This document shows positions 46,701-59,055 of a stretch of 64,000 nt of DNA, one piece after another. The notes beneath the pieces were generated by a model. That model did not search any database, had not been told where the DNA came from, and worked only from the letters and a program-made list of their open reading frames with translations. The position numbers and the translations under genes are program-made. Origin of the DNA: Atriophallophorus winterbourni (taxonomy: Eukaryota; Platyhelminthes; Trematoda; Plagiorchiida; Microphallidae); assembly GCA_013407085.1 (NCBI GenBank), contig JACCGJ010014378.1, positions 1 to 64,000 on the forward strand, written 5' to 3'. Numbering within the stretch: the stretch's first letter is position 1; the number at the start of each line of letters is the position of its first letter.

Positions 46701-48295
46701 TCCGCTTCATTTGACATCATAATCACCATACAATGGGAAATGGAGCTTTTTATTTGATCCAAAACACTTTGAGATATTGATCGTGTAAAGCTATTTTAAT
46801 CTAGGCACAAAATCACAAAATATCTTCCGGGTTTATCCACGAAAATTCTTTAAACCAGAAACCTTATATTTCCAAAGAAGATAGAAAACTTATTCTTGGG
46901 GTTATTACACTTGCAAAAATTAATAGGTACACCTAATATCTCAAGCACTGGATTTGGAAAAAATCTGCGTCTCAAATCTGAAGTGTTTTTTGTTGCATGA
47001 TAACGTATTCCAACTATACACGCTTCATACTTGATATCTTTACCACCCTGAACACCTTGGACAACACCAGGTTTAGTAATGCTTGCGCTCATCCTATACT
47101 ATCCGGTTTTAAGTGTCTTGAAACAGCTGGAAATGGCACACCAAGAATACTTTTACCAGTCGAATATAGCTAGACACACACCTCATGCATTCCGATAACC
47201 AACCATATTCACATCCTAAACGTAATAACTATACTTACTCACATCTCTGTTACACACCCTCTCCACCGTCTGCTACAAGCTTTCTACACGCTTCTGTGAG
47301 AAAGAGCAGGGTCTCGCCATATGCGCTTGCTTCACGTTAGAAAGGAAGTCAAATTCGATTTTGGATCATTCAAAATCTCTTTGATCAAATTCTCACACAG
47401 CGAACATGAGTTGGCCAGACAACTTGCAATTGAACATCAATAAAATGTATCTGAGTTCGTTACTCCTAAATAGCTGCGAATTTTAATTAAAAAACTGAAC
47501 GTGAAATAGAGACACCCTTGAACGTCTATACAACATTTTTTAAGGCAGTACATTTTTAATGTTAGAGTATAAACATATTTCTCTTGCTTTCAAATAATCC
47601 GTTTACAATTCAGTGCATTCAAGATTGAGCTAATTATACTGGTAAAAATACCCACATTTTGCGGTTAATTTTCGGTAAATCTTGCTAACAATATTACAAC
47701 TGGGTTTAAACACCTTTCATCTTATCACTTAACGGTGACTGCGAGATCAAAGATGCAATATTGCTTAAGCTATAGGAAGAGCTCATCTGTATTTCTGAAG
47801 GTCAAGAAGTCATGCTGACAAAATCCTGGACCCAGAGCAAGAAAACTTGCCACTTCAAATTTTCTCGAAGTTCCCTAAGTGATCTTACCTGTCAATTTGC
47901 CACTTTATTGCCGTGGATTCGAGTAAAAATAACCGTCTTGAAATAATATTATATTTATATAAATCATTAAATTTCGGGTCACAACTGGATACAAAGCAAT
48001 CTTTTTTCAGTTAAAACCAACAGATTGAGTATAAATGTACATAAAGATCTCCACTAGCAAACCGAAACATCATACGAAAACTGTCTCGACATTTAGAGCG
48101 AGGTCTTTATACGGATGTGAATCAGGAATAGAAAGAAGCGTGGATCTCTAATTAATTACGGTTGACTTGGAGAAATCAAAGATGACAATTTTTATTCAGA
48201 AATAGATTTCATGCAGCTTGTTTTTTTCGCCAGGACAATCTGATTGCGTGTCCACAATAACCGGGTTTAAGCATGTACGCAAAACAGCAGATTAT
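40715..48295. other. Long AT-rich stretch without recognisable genes
   Basis: Only short frames (longest 126 codons at 42,178-42,558 plus), AT microsatellite at about 44,770-44,790 and a GC-richer patch at 42,660-43,000. No RT, homeobox, tRNA-like or repeat match to other parts of the window was found. Unrecognised exons of split genes cannot be excluded. Confidence 0.35.
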
Positions 48296-48302
48296 TGCCA
48301 GA

Positions 48303-48692
48303 TTATTGTACTTTCTCGCAAATAGTGCGTGATCTGTGTTTGTGGAAGCACAAGTCACATTTCACGGCCTTTTTCACCGATTCTAGTACTGCCTCCGAAT
48401 TTCTACTAGCAAAAATCAAGCATTTCGAGGATACACCATATCTGGCAGCGTATTGCATCGCGGCCTGGCAATTCTCTCTGGCTCTTTCCAACAAGCGTTT
48501 CGAAATGTTGGTCAGCGTGCCGACAAGTGCGGGCTTGGGTCGAATCAAATACACGAATGTCAGGGAATCGGCTTGGTGACCTTGATGCTCCCAATACTTT
48601 TTGAACAATTCGACCGCTGATTGCTTTTGCTTGACCATGATCATCACGTTTCGCACTTGTTCGTTTTCTTTCGTTTGTTCTTGTTGTTGCAT
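48303..48692 (-). CDS. Universal-stress-protein-like open frame (possible single exon)
   Basis: From ATG at 48,692 the 129-codon frame begins with MQQQEQTKE and continues RNVMIMVKQKQSAVELFKKYW, then DSLTFVYLIRPKP. A helix with ARENCQAAMQYAARYGV follows, then KCLIFA, SEAVLESVKKAVKCDLCFHKH. The order of strand, long helix, VYLI-x-P strand, helix, strand and CDL strand is that of the USP (alpha/beta, nucleotide-binding) fold. USP genes are numerous in trematodes. The Asp of the first strand loop and the C-terminal G-2X-G-9X-G(S/T) ATP motif are absent; the frame stops just where that part should start. A GT at the end could be a donor. TATATAAG lies 50 bp upstream. It may be a truncated paralogue or one exon. 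Confidence 0.5.
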   Translation of the reverse strand: MQQQEQTKENEQVRNVMIMVKQKQSAVELFKKYWEHQGHQADSLTFVYLIRPKPALVGTLTNISKRLLERARENCQAAMQYAARYGVSSKCLIFASRNSEAVLESVKKAVKCDLCFHKHRSRTICEKVQ

Positions 48693-48799
48693 GTTTCCGA
48701 GAATGGATTTTGAATCTGAAGACACAAATTTGGCATGCTTATATAAATAGGCCTGGAATGGAATGCAATTCTGATTGGTGAACCAGTATGAGGTCATGG

Positions 48800-50535
48800 T
48801 ACAAGTTCATGCGTTTGAACTTCTGATGGTGTTCGCATCATACATACAAGCTGCTTAGCAGTATGCTGCCCGTAAATAGCCTTGGCCGCAACTTGAGATG
48901 GATTAAAATTCAATTAAATGCTAAATAGAATCAAACATTATTGCGCAAAAGCTGCGTTGTGTTCGTAGTCCAAAAATTGTGCAGCACACTTTGTGTGAAT
49001 GATCTCATCATGCACACGAAGCATGGGTGTGACAAGTGCGTGATGTGCAGCTTGTCAGAAAAATTCCAGGTCAGCTAACCGTGTTACTTTAATTAATAAT
49101 AATTCTAATGAGGTGGTGATAGGTTTGGCTCGCGATAGAAAAACAACTCAAAGCAAGTTTTGTGCATTCTGTTAAACCTGTGTTCATTACAAAGAAGCGG
49201 GACACCAAAAACAAGTCAAACTTCATGTATGCACGCCGGAAAAAATATTACAAATCTATGAGCTTTCAAAGTTAACATTCGCGGTAGTGTTAGCAAAAAA
49301 CGATCAAATTTTTAACGAAGCAAAATCCTGCTTGATGCATTCAAGTAGCGATTCTGGGCTTCCCGAAAAGGCATTTGTAGAGCAAAATATTCTTGCGACC
49401 GTCTGTTTATCCAAAGCGTCAACAAAGATGATTTACCCTCATTTGGATTTCCGTGTGTAGAAAATACACAAGGGTATTGCGACGATGCAATAATCCACCA
49501 ATTTAATAAATTAATAATTCTACAATCCTTGTACATCTTCGAATACTTATTAAAATCTGAAAGCATTTTGAAATGCCTACTCACGAAAACAGCCGAAAAC
49601 TATCATCAGCATTGGTACCAACAAGTGTATTTATGTTCTGACAAACAATACCCTTAATGTCATGAGTAAATTAACATGGCCATCTTATGCTCAGAATGTG
49701 GCAATTTGAAACGTATGAAATCCCAATCGAAACTAAGGATATTTAATTAAATTTCGCATTGTGTATTTTGTTTAGAGAATAATAGTAATTATAGCTAATT
49801 TATTTGTTTCCTATTATATCATTTCTCACAGTCACACAAATATTGAAAATCCACCAAAAACATCGATGAGAGGGGAAGTATCTAATGTGCTATATGACTT
49901 TAGGAGCATTTATCCACACCTCTATAACCAAAGTAATTAGGCTTGAAAAATAAACAATAACTCGTTGCACCAAATTTTTTTAAATTATGACGTTGCATTA
50001 TCAACGCTGTTTTGCGCGTTTAATCTAATATTATGAAATTTATCGCCAGTATGGTCTGGCATTCGCGTTTCACGTCTATCGAAGGCGTGAGGTTTAGCAC
50101 ACTTGCGTGCTTTGCTTCCTACGTAATGAACAGCTGCAAATATATGATTAAAATGAACTGAGGCCGTACAACGTATTGACCGCTGGCTCTTCTTTCCGTC
50201 TTTTATTGCTTTGAATTTACAACAATATATCATAACTTCATGATATATAAGCTTTTGTTCAGCAGCTTTTTTTCAACGATCAGGAACTAACATCACAAGG
50301 AGAAAAATCAAATTAGAGCCTTTTGACGAACAGCCGCCGGTCTAATAAACAGTTTGAAGCGATCAACAAGAATTGTCAGAAGATGTCAGGAAATCGATGT
50401 TCACTTAACAAGTATCACAGGACTGAATAGAATAAAGTTAATTGGGTTTACAATAGAAGTTGTGAGAGAGGCACACACGTAGCAATAGGACCATTTCCAA
50501 AATGTATATTAGCTTATAGAGAGCGTTGTTTACAC
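48800..50535. other. No recognisable gene
   Basis: AT-rich, short frames on both strands. The minus-strand frames 49,312-49,584 and 49,985-50,233 show no motif I can name. Confidence 0.3.
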
Positions 50536-50542
50536 TTCCGAA

Positions 50543-50800
50543 CATAGATTCAAGGATGTATGGTTAAAAAGTTAATACTTCACAGCACCATAGGATTCCG
50601 GTATGAATGAAAATCTGACAAATATAACGGAATAAAAGGAAGAGAGAATATCAAATGTAAGGTTGACGAATGATGTTCTTTTGCAGGCGTAAGTCCAATT
50701 TCGCTTTAAATATCTCCACTACATGTTGGGGTATGGAATTCGAAAGGTTTCGGGATATTTTCACGCATCAAGTGAAACGAGCAAGATTTTTTGAGACATT
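50543..50800 (-). mobile_element. 3' fragment of a C-type CR1-like element
   Basis: On the minus strand the last coding block NSIPQHVVEIFKAKLDL is followed by a 3' UTR with CATACCGGAATCCTATGG and ACCATACATCCTTGAATC, closely matching the end of element C (CATACCGTAATCCTGTGG, CCTTGAATCC). Only about 250 bp remain. Confidence 0.7.
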
Positions 50801-51229
50801 TGAAAAATGGTAGACATTTTTTAAACGGAAGTTACCGTCGAATGTGATTTATTTAATAAAATATAGTGTTCAAATTGAGAATGAAAAGTGCTTTCTGGTC
50901 AAGCAATGAAACACAAAAATGACCGATGTATAATTTCGATCACAACCGCCCATATGTTCCTCTTCTAGCTTCGGAATTTTTGTTTTTATTTGATAGATAC
51001 AGCATAAATACCGAACAAGTTGCAAACTGGGTTCAGCTTAAAACCAGTCTTCTATCAGGCTTGATGTTGGAGTGTAAGTGAAAGGGATCTGTGTAACATA
51101 TTATACGTGCTTTTTTGAATTGTTAGCAGTTTGAAATGTAATCACGATCTGATATTGTTTTATGAAACGTTTTCATGGTAATGGAACCCGTTTAGCAATC
51201 GAATTGAATTCAACAATTGTTTGCCGTTT

Positions 51230-51670
51230 GAGCACTTCAACCTAAAGCAGATTAATGGAATCTGGCCAACAAAGAGTAAATCTAAAACCAACCTCAGTGA
51301 TCACGAACGATTATAATAGTTTAAATGCTCGCGGTCATTTGTTTCATCTTTCCCATAACACACATCTGCGAGGTCACCAATTAAAACTTTACCAACAGCA
51401 TAGCAGGTTGAACTGCCGCAAATATGCATTTTCCGTTTGCAATGTGCAACTGTGGAACAGTTTACCTACTCATGTGGTACAATCTGGAACTGTTTAAGTT
51501 TTCAAAAAATCACTAGATATCTACATGGAAAAGTATGTTTTTCATGTTTGACAATAATCTAACAATATTTTGATATTTTTTACCATCCGACCCGATGTAC
51601 ATTTTTGTGGGTCTTGTAAAGCATAGCTTTTTACCTGCATATAATCTATGAATAAATCTATGAATAAACA
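51230..51670 (+). mobile_element. 3' fragment of another non-LTR element
   Basis: The frame contains HLRGHQLKLYQQHSRLN, then AFSVCNVQLWNSLPTHVV, the terminal RT-polyprotein signature (RGH-LKL, FS...WNSLP...VV). One stop precedes VFKKSLDIYMEKY. It ends in two copies of CTATGAATAAA, a tail unlike those of the other families, so it is probably a separate lineage. Confidence 0.65.
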
Positions 51671-51984
51671 ATGTACTTGATGCGACAACATTTGAATTTA
51701 TCTCGTATGAACGAAATAAGAACTTCATTTGCGATCATAATAATTTCAACTTTGTGATTAACTTCGCTTCAATACTCACCGAATTTAGCATAAGATTTTC
51801 CGAGCGACGAATTACAGATAGGTTCAACGTGCGTTGCTAGATTGGGCGATCCGTATGAGATTTCTTTTTAACGGTGTAACGTCAAAGCTTTAAGGACACT
51901 TGAAAACTAACGCAAATTTTGAGTTTTTGTTATTAAAACACTAACAAATAATTTTCTTTTCACTAGCTCGTTAATTAGAACTTC

Positions 51985-52260
51985 TGTTGAAATGTTGCTC
52001 ATATCTCCCGCTCTTACACTCCACTACCGATTTCTGGCTGTTTGCCGTCATCAGGTGGAAACAGTAAGATTAGGTTCAGTGAGCCTTGAAACAGTGGTAA
52101 AGTGGTAAACAAAATTATACTTGAATGAAACTGTTACATAGGGTTTGTACAACGAACCACGGTGTTGAAACACAGAATCACATAGTGATTCCTGGTCAAG
52201 TACACAAGGCGCTCATGGATGACCAAAGTAATGTGTTGCTCACATTCCCCGCACTAACAC
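51985..52260 (-). repeat. Ribozyme repeat, monomer plus start of the next unit
   Basis: GTTGCTCATATCTCCCGC at the left end recurs as GTTGCTCACATTCCCCGC near 52,233, 240 bp away, bracketing one full monomer: ribozyme, spacer with AGTGAGCCTTGAAACAG, and body with CGTACAACGAACC-type sequence. It aligns with the dimer at 27.3-27.7 kb. Confidence 0.65.
52019..52060 (-). ncRNA. Type I hammerhead ribozyme motif
   Basis: Minus strand: stem I TTCCAC with GTGGAG (one G-U), CTGATGA, CGGC-AAACA-GCCA stem-loop, GAAAT, CGGTA with cleavage expected before GTGGAG. It differs from the 27.44 kb copy by one change in stem III, which removes the ACCGGT palindrome. Confidence 0.7.
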
Positions 52261-52264
52261 ATTT

Positions 52265-53915
52265 GTTTTATTGAGTAGGTCATGCTCATGCAGCTAAAAG
52301 TTTGAATATAAACGACCGTAATCTACGTGCAATGAAATACAACAGTAATGCAGAAAGAAAATTTTAAAAAGTATTCATTTTATAACGTTTTCCATCGCAG
52401 CTCCAACCGATTTCACATCTCATCATCATCAATAAACATAACTATTTAAAGATATCAGGAGCAAATCTGGTCACGTTAAACTTTGCGATCACTGGTCTTT
52501 ATCACAGGCCGCAGACGACGGTTTCAAAATGTGTGTAATTCTTATTGTGTATGATATTATCATGATCGAATAAAAAGTGGATGCTTTTCTCAAGGTCATT
52601 GAGTAAACATATGCATTCATGCACCATTCTGTTGGATGAGGGCAAGCCCGTGCAAAAGGATTTACTTGGGGATGACAAAATGTTCATTTAGTTTTCTGCT
52701 AGCATCTGCAGTTGAAAATTAATGAGAGATATATTTTATCAACTAATGTTAAAAATTGAAGATAATTAATATGACAGTATACTAAAGATAAAGGATGAAA
52801 GGAAGTTGCGGGACCTAGTGTAGAGGTGCGAAATGCACTAGCAATGAGTGTTATTCACGAGCATTTGTATAATATACAGAACATAACCCTCTGGAACAAC
52901 ACAAAAACGGGAGCTCTGAAATTCACGACGGCAACAATTGCCAACCCGTAATAACTCTGGTTTCGGAAGGATTGCATTAGAACCGTTTAAGCAACGACAT
53001 CCTCAAAATGCAAGAAGAAATAGACAACGTCATCCGTTATTGAGCGTTATGCCATTCCTCAATGTCGGTCAAACGAAACCTGAGTGCTGTGGGCTTTACG
53101 TTTACCGGTTGACATGAAGTCGATTGACAAATCTTTTCAAAGGGACAACCGCTACGGACATTTTTCAGGTTAGTGTTATGGTTAATTGATTTGCTTTTAT
53201 AGAATGGACGAGTGTTTTTTCTTTGTCATGTGCGTAATAAACGCGATTGGCCAGTCGGCTTTCTCTTGTATTTTGAGATTCTTTAGTGAACGCGATTAGC
53301 GTTGGACAAGTTAACCTCAGGGATAGATCGGGAAGCAATCGATTAATGTTTGTGAAGCACAGGCTTGGCGTGGTTCATGTTGGATCGAGTAACCTGAATT
53401 TTGTGTATACAAATTTAAGAGACGTTAGAACAGGGAAATCGATTTGGTCTTGATTGGTCTAAAGTAATCACACTGGCCTTCCTCTACGGTTATTGGCCAT
53501 TAACTCTGATCTGTTCAGTCTACGGTCAGTTTTATCTTGCAGGACCCCTATTATTTCACCGTTTTCGTGAGTTTGCATTTTAAATACTGCATTCGATCTT
53601 GATCACATTTATAAAAACATAACTAAAGTTTGAGGTTTTAAACACACAGTCGCATGACTGTAGAAATAGAGAAGTAGAATGAACGTCAAATTTGAAACGG
53701 CCTTAGCAGCCTACCACAAATAATGTTGGTTAGCACTTTCTCTATGAAAGTGTAGTAAACCACTGGAATAAATGCCTCGATATAATTGCATCTTCTACAC
53801 GGGCGAAGGCCATGGATGTGACTCGATGATGCGCGATTTGTTATTTCTCTTTATTGACATCTGACACTTAATCGCCAAAAGGTTGTCAAAGCCTGGGCGG
53901 TATTTAGGGATAAGC
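52265..53915. other. No recognisable gene
   Basis: AT-rich with short frames. No repeat match was found until the duplicated block begins at 53,921. Confidence 0.35.
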
Positions 53916-53920
53916 TCCCT

Positions 53921-54931
53921 ATTAAGGCGCCAAAAATATCTATATGTGCATGCTCTTTCTTGATGCGTAGCATCTTTAAAAATGTTTTGAAATTTCATTG
54001 TCTCATCTGAACAAAATACCCAATGTTCTTAAAAAAATAATTTTCATCTAGTGCATAGGGTTCTGTTCAAATATTGATTTTTATGGAACTTAACTTAATA
54101 TCACATCACACTGTATAACATATCCTTATTGACTGTCATTCTTTTTTGCATCGGCATCCTCGTCAAAGCAGGCTACTTTCAAACAGTTAAGTTCGAAGTT
54201 GTCACGTATGTGTGTATGATGCCCTATTATATCGGGTATGAAATGTGCGAGTGGTAAATAAAAATCAAGAGCTGGCGGATGATAAGCAGAGTGCGCAATT
54301 GCAGTATATCAGTCAATCGCGTGGATGTACAATGGGGCAGTACTTCAGTGCTGTGCAGCTAACAACGTGATAAATTGATTTGCCATCGTTAGTGAGCTCC
54401 ATACGGAAACACACTGGAGTTTCACTGCCATTTTCCACTTATTATATTCAGTTCAGTTCAGTTTGCACAGGACTGTATGTGGCTAACGAGCCAATCGAGC
54501 GTCCAGATTTCTTTCGGTGGTATGCCACAGAAGAGCGTCAACCACTTCAAACAATATCTTCACATATATCTTCTGGTATGAAAGTAATCTGGAATGCAAC
54601 AGAAAAAACTCCTCTCACCAATAGGTGAGGAGAAACATTAGTGTGTTCCAAAGACAACATGAGGATCATATCAACTATTCCCTTACGGATAAAAATCAGG
54701 AAATAATGAAGGCCACAGAGTCAAGTCCATTCTTGGAAGCCCCTACCGAAGTAGAACTAACAACTTCTTTAGGAAGTCGATTCCAGTAATTTACTGCCCT
54801 TTCACTAAAGAACATACAAACATTGGACCTGAAATGTCGCTTGGCTAGTTTTAATGGGTGGCCTCGAGTACCCACACTTGGCGCCAGAGCGTACAATTCA
54901 CTGGGATTAATAGTACTGAAACCTGAAATGA
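53921..54931. repeat. 1,011-bp direct duplication, left copy
   Basis: This block and 59,056-60,066 match without indels at a constant offset of 5,135 bp. The first ~660 bp show no difference; the last ~350 bp carry about 11 substitutions. It contains unique AT-rich DNA, a SINE 5' half (about 54,330-54,445) and the 3' end of an E-type LINE in minus orientation. The two copies flank elements F and E'. Confidence 0.9.
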
Positions 54932-54935
54932 GCCA
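54448..54935 (-). mobile_element. Element E1: 3' end of an E-type LINE
   Basis: Minus strand: SGFSTINPSELYALAPSVG, GHPLKLAKRHF, RAVNYWNRLPKEVV and the 3' UTR, ending in CTGAA pentamers (54,448-54,465). Identical in layout to the 3' end of E2. It is cut at 54,935 where element F starts. Confidence 0.8.
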
Positions 54936-57900
54936 TTCAAGAAACAACGTGACCTGTCTTCTGAGGATATAGTCAAATTGAAAACAGCCACCCAAGAATT
55001 GCGACCACGCAGTGAAGCTCAGAAGGTGGCCGCACATTCGTTGGAAGCAGCTGTCAATCCAACCATAGTTAATCATTCTGTGAAGAGATTTCGAGTATTG
55101 CTTTTCAATGCGAAGAGTCCACGCAATAAACTTGACGAGGTTAATGAAATTGTCTTTGGCGACAGCCAAATGTAATTGCTGTTATGAAATCGTGATTAAC
55201 AATGGATATATCTGATATGGTGTGCGCGCTACCACACAATACACTTTTCAGAAGTGACAGAGTAGCTTCGAGATCTACGGGTGGCGTTGCCGTATACTTT
55301 GAAGAGCACCTGATTCTGGAAGTATTAGAAAGGTTTCAACACGATGCTGGAAATGCCGAAAGCATCTGATGTGAGGTGAATTCTAGCTCTGGAGCTGCAT
55401 CACTTGGCGTCATTTACCGCTCACCTGGCGCTTACGTTCCTGCGTTATGTGATCAAATCAAACGGTATGGTATCACTGGTGACTGTATCGTTCTTGGAGA
55501 TTTGAATGCTCCTGATATAAACTGAGCGGATTTAGTTTTGAGGGGTGAACCGTTCCAATAAGAATTCCTAGATACGATTTTAAAGCTGAATTTGGTGCAG
55601 AAGGTAAACGATCCTACGAGGATATGCGTCGGACAAGTTCCTTCGATATTCGATTTGGTGATCACACCTCGATTCTCTGATGTTACGAATTTATCGATCG
55701 AGACCCCTATTGAATGCAGCGATCACTGTTCTTTATGGTTCGTTTGGAATCTGGGTCTTCAACCGAGAATATGTACGCATGCCCGGAGAAACTACTGGAA
55801 ATTAGACACAAAGAGTCTAATCACGTCCGCAAACTCGATGAACTGGTCACTCTCTCTATCAACGAATGTTGATACCTGTTGGTTGGACTTTTTGGGTAAA
55901 ATAAGATCGCTTGAAAATCATGCCCCATGGATGAATGAAGGATTCGCCGCTAAGGGACCGCCGTGGTTTGATAACGTTATTTGTAATACATGAAGGTAAG
56001 AAACGGTTATGGCGCAAGTTTTGTTCTAGTGGATACACCGATGACTATGTAACCTACAAAGTTATCCGCAACAAGTGCACCTACCTCACATGAAAATAAA
56101 AGTCAAAACTATGAAACTCGCTTGGTGGACGATGTCAACTCGATGTCGAAACGCTTGTTTGCGTACATTAGACGTAGAACGAAAGCTTCTAAACGAGTAC
56201 CTTGCTTGAGATCTATGGGAGGTTTGACGGAACATGAGGATGAACGTAAAGCATTTCTTCTCGCCGCTCAGTACAATTCGGTTTACACAGAGGAGACCTT
56301 TTCCATTCCTCTTCTTCATGAGAGCAGCGCCAAATTGCCGGATATCTCGATCTCGCCGGAGATGGTGCAGTATTTACTAGAAAGATTCGATGCACACTCA
56401 GCACCTGGCCAGGATGATATACATTCAATGCTTTTAAAGGTATTGTCGAGTATCATACACAAACCACTGGCGCTAATCTTCAAATTATCCCTGAGGTATG
56501 ATAGTTACCTCAAGATTGGAAGTGTGGCATTGTCAAACCAATGTATAAGGGCGTTGAAACCAGTGATCCGGCTAACTACCGACCGGTTACCCTCACTTCA
56601 GTAGTTGTGAAGACTCTGGAACGACTGTTGAAAAAACAGATTGAAGATTTTCTCCTTACAACCAGTCAGCTAACATCTGCTCAACATGGTTTTACGCCAC
56701 GAAGATCATGCGCATCCAATCTCATCACTGCTCGCGAGCACTGGTGTGTTGAACTTGATCTGGGTCACCCGGTAGTCACTGCCTTCATTGAATTCAGTAA
56801 GGCTTTTAACCGTGTTTCATTTCAACGTCTATTGCTCAAGCTCCGTGTTCGTGGTGTAAAGGGACCTGTTCTAATTTGGATTGAAGACTTTCTTGTTGAC
56901 CGTTATATACAGATCGAGGGTTAACAAGGTCAAATCGCAGATTACGCGCTCAACTTCCGGGGTTCCGCATGGATCTGTTCTCGGCCCGTTACTTTTTAAA
57001 GTATATGTTAATGACCTCCCCGACTCATTAAGTATGAATTGTCTGCTTTTTGCGGATGAACTGAAAGTTTGGGGTACAGTAAGCTCTTCTGCTGATAATA
57101 ACATTTTACAGAACGAATTTAACAAATTGCTTGATTGGACGGTAAAATGGCAGCTTCCAGTAAACCGACAGAAATGCGCTGTAATGCTTTTGGAGCCAAG
57201 CACGCCTGAAGGTGCGTACTTCCTCGGGGATCATCAACTGAAATGGTTTGATACTGAACGTGACCTGGGTACAATTGTGATTCGGTCGCTTATATCCAAG
57301 GAGGATACGAACAGGAAAGCTGCTGCTGCAAACCGCACGTGGCGAGCTATTAGGCGGTTGTTTGCGGCGATTACTCCAAAAATGTTTCGCATTCTTTATT
57401 TCACATGCGTGAGACTAGTTTTCGAATATGGTTTGCCAGCCACCTATTCACAAACTTAGGGAGAACGTGACCAGTTGGAAAAATTGCAAAGGCGGGCGTC
57501 AAAACGTGTACAAGGATTGAAATCAATTCCTTATGCGAAGAGAGTTCAACGCCTCAACATCATGTCGCTAAGTATATGGCGTGTGCGCTACGACCTGCTG
57601 CTAACTCGTCGCATATTACTGGGAGCTTATGGTGACGAGCTGCGCGTGTTTTTCCCTCTCGTGACGGACTCAAGAACGCGTAACCATGCTCTAAAGCTTC
57701 AAAAGCGAAGGACTTTACGCCTACCACAGGGATTCACGCTCTCAACAAGAATTGTTAACTTGTGGAATGCGGTTATTTCAGGTTATTTCAGCAAGATCTG
57801 GAAAACAATTCAAGCAACTTGTGGATAAGGTATTGTCTGTAATCACGGCGACGCTGAACAACACTGGACAGTATTTCTTCAACTGAGGTTCTCCTGGACT

Positions 57901-58290
57901 ATGTTGCTGGTATAAAGAGATGCGTCTTACAAGGTCTTGACCCCGTGCTGGTGAGGAGAAACTGCCTTTTCGTTTTACCAGCATCGATTATTGCGCGTTC
58001 ATGTACTACTACTATCCGTTACATCGCCTGGCACCGCGATCATCAGAGATTGCAAACGGAGAAAAAAGAAAATTAACTTCTGGCAGTGCATCAATTATAG
58101 CGCGGTGCTCACCTAACTACATTCTCCTAGTCCTACGACCATCAGAGGTTCCACACGGAGAAAAAGGATTGTCCCTTTGGCAGTGGTGGGTGATTCTCCA
58201 CAGCTTTACACCGAAAGAATTTCTGGATGCTCGATTGGCTTGTCAGCCACTTATAGTCCTGTGCCTACTGAACTGAACTGAACTGAACCC
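54936..58290 (+). mobile_element. Element F: 5'-truncated LINE with endonuclease and RT
   Basis: It starts mid-protein (DLSSEDIVKLKTATQEL), continues through endonuclease (RFRVLLFNAKSPRNKLDEV, GVAVYFEEHL, GVIYRSPGA, GDLNAPDIN, FDLVITPRF, SDHCSLWF) and RT (SAPGQDDIHS, YRPVTLTS, QHGFTPRRSCASN, IEFSKAFNRVS, GVPHGSVLGPLLF, FADELKVW) to the terminal domain (RRASKRVQGLKSIPYAKRV, VNLWNAV). The polymerase box is FADE, with Glu for the second Asp, and VPHG replaces VPQG, so it is inactive; several stops and shifts also break it. The 3' UTR ends in four CTGAA pentamers at about 58,265-58,288. Confidence 0.85.
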
Positions 58291-58524
58291 ACTGTCGTCG
58301 TCTCTCAAGAAGAAGATTGGACATGCAACATGCATTAACTCTCTCACCTTTCGGTGATGAGACCTCTCCCATGTTCCATTCACAGTTACACACGCCTGTG
58401 TTACTTACAAATCAATACTGGTAGTGGCGAGTGTTTTCAAAGACACCTCTGAAAGAATCTGGGCACTCGTTTCGACTTGGTCGACTATCGCCCTGTGATA
58501 CTGATACTGACACTGACTACGTGG

Positions 58525-59029
58525 GGATCTGATCGAGACCTTTAAAATCGTTGGAGGCTTTAGTTCTATTCATCCGGCTGATATGAATGCTCTCGTGCCA
58601 GTAGTAGGTACTGGAGGCCATTCACTGAAACTGGCAAAGCAACATGTCAGATGTAATGCACATAAGCACTTCTTTAGCGAAAGGGTAGTGAATCACTGGA
58701 ACTGTCTGCCCGAAGAGGTAGTTTGTTCTACTTCAGTAACGTGCTTCAAATATAGACTAGACTCGATCTGGCGCTCCGTGCTTCCCAATTTTTATCCCTA
58801 ATGTTATAGTTGTTCTTCAATTTGTCGTTGGAACGCACTAATGTCTCTCCTCACCTATTTGGTTAGGGGAGTTTTCTGTTGCATTCCAGCCAAAGTCATA
58901 CCAGAAGAATATTGAACCTACTGTTTGAAGTGGTTGACGCTTTTTCGGCTTACCACCGGAACTATTCTGGACGCTCGATTGGCGACTCTGCCACATATCG
59001 TCCTGTGCAAACTGAACTGAACTGAAGGT
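58525..59029 (+). mobile_element. Element E': 5'-truncated E-type LINE end
   Basis: The frame begins near RGDLIETFKIVGG and includes FSSIHPADMNALVPVVG, HSLKLAKQHVRCN, HFFSERVVNHWNCLPEEVV, then a 3' UTR whose CTGTTGCATTCCAG and CTGGACGCTCGATTGG blocks match E2, and a CTGAA tail at 59,014-59,028. Only ~500 bp remain. The coding part has no stop before PNFYP. Confidence 0.8.
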
Positions 59030-59055
59030 TATTTCACGCGCTAGTTTTGTTTCCC

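Noticed and set aside
48295..48579. Plus-strand frame of 94 codons opposite the USP-like frame
   Set aside because: It is the antisense shadow of the GC-richer coding region; it has no motif of its own.
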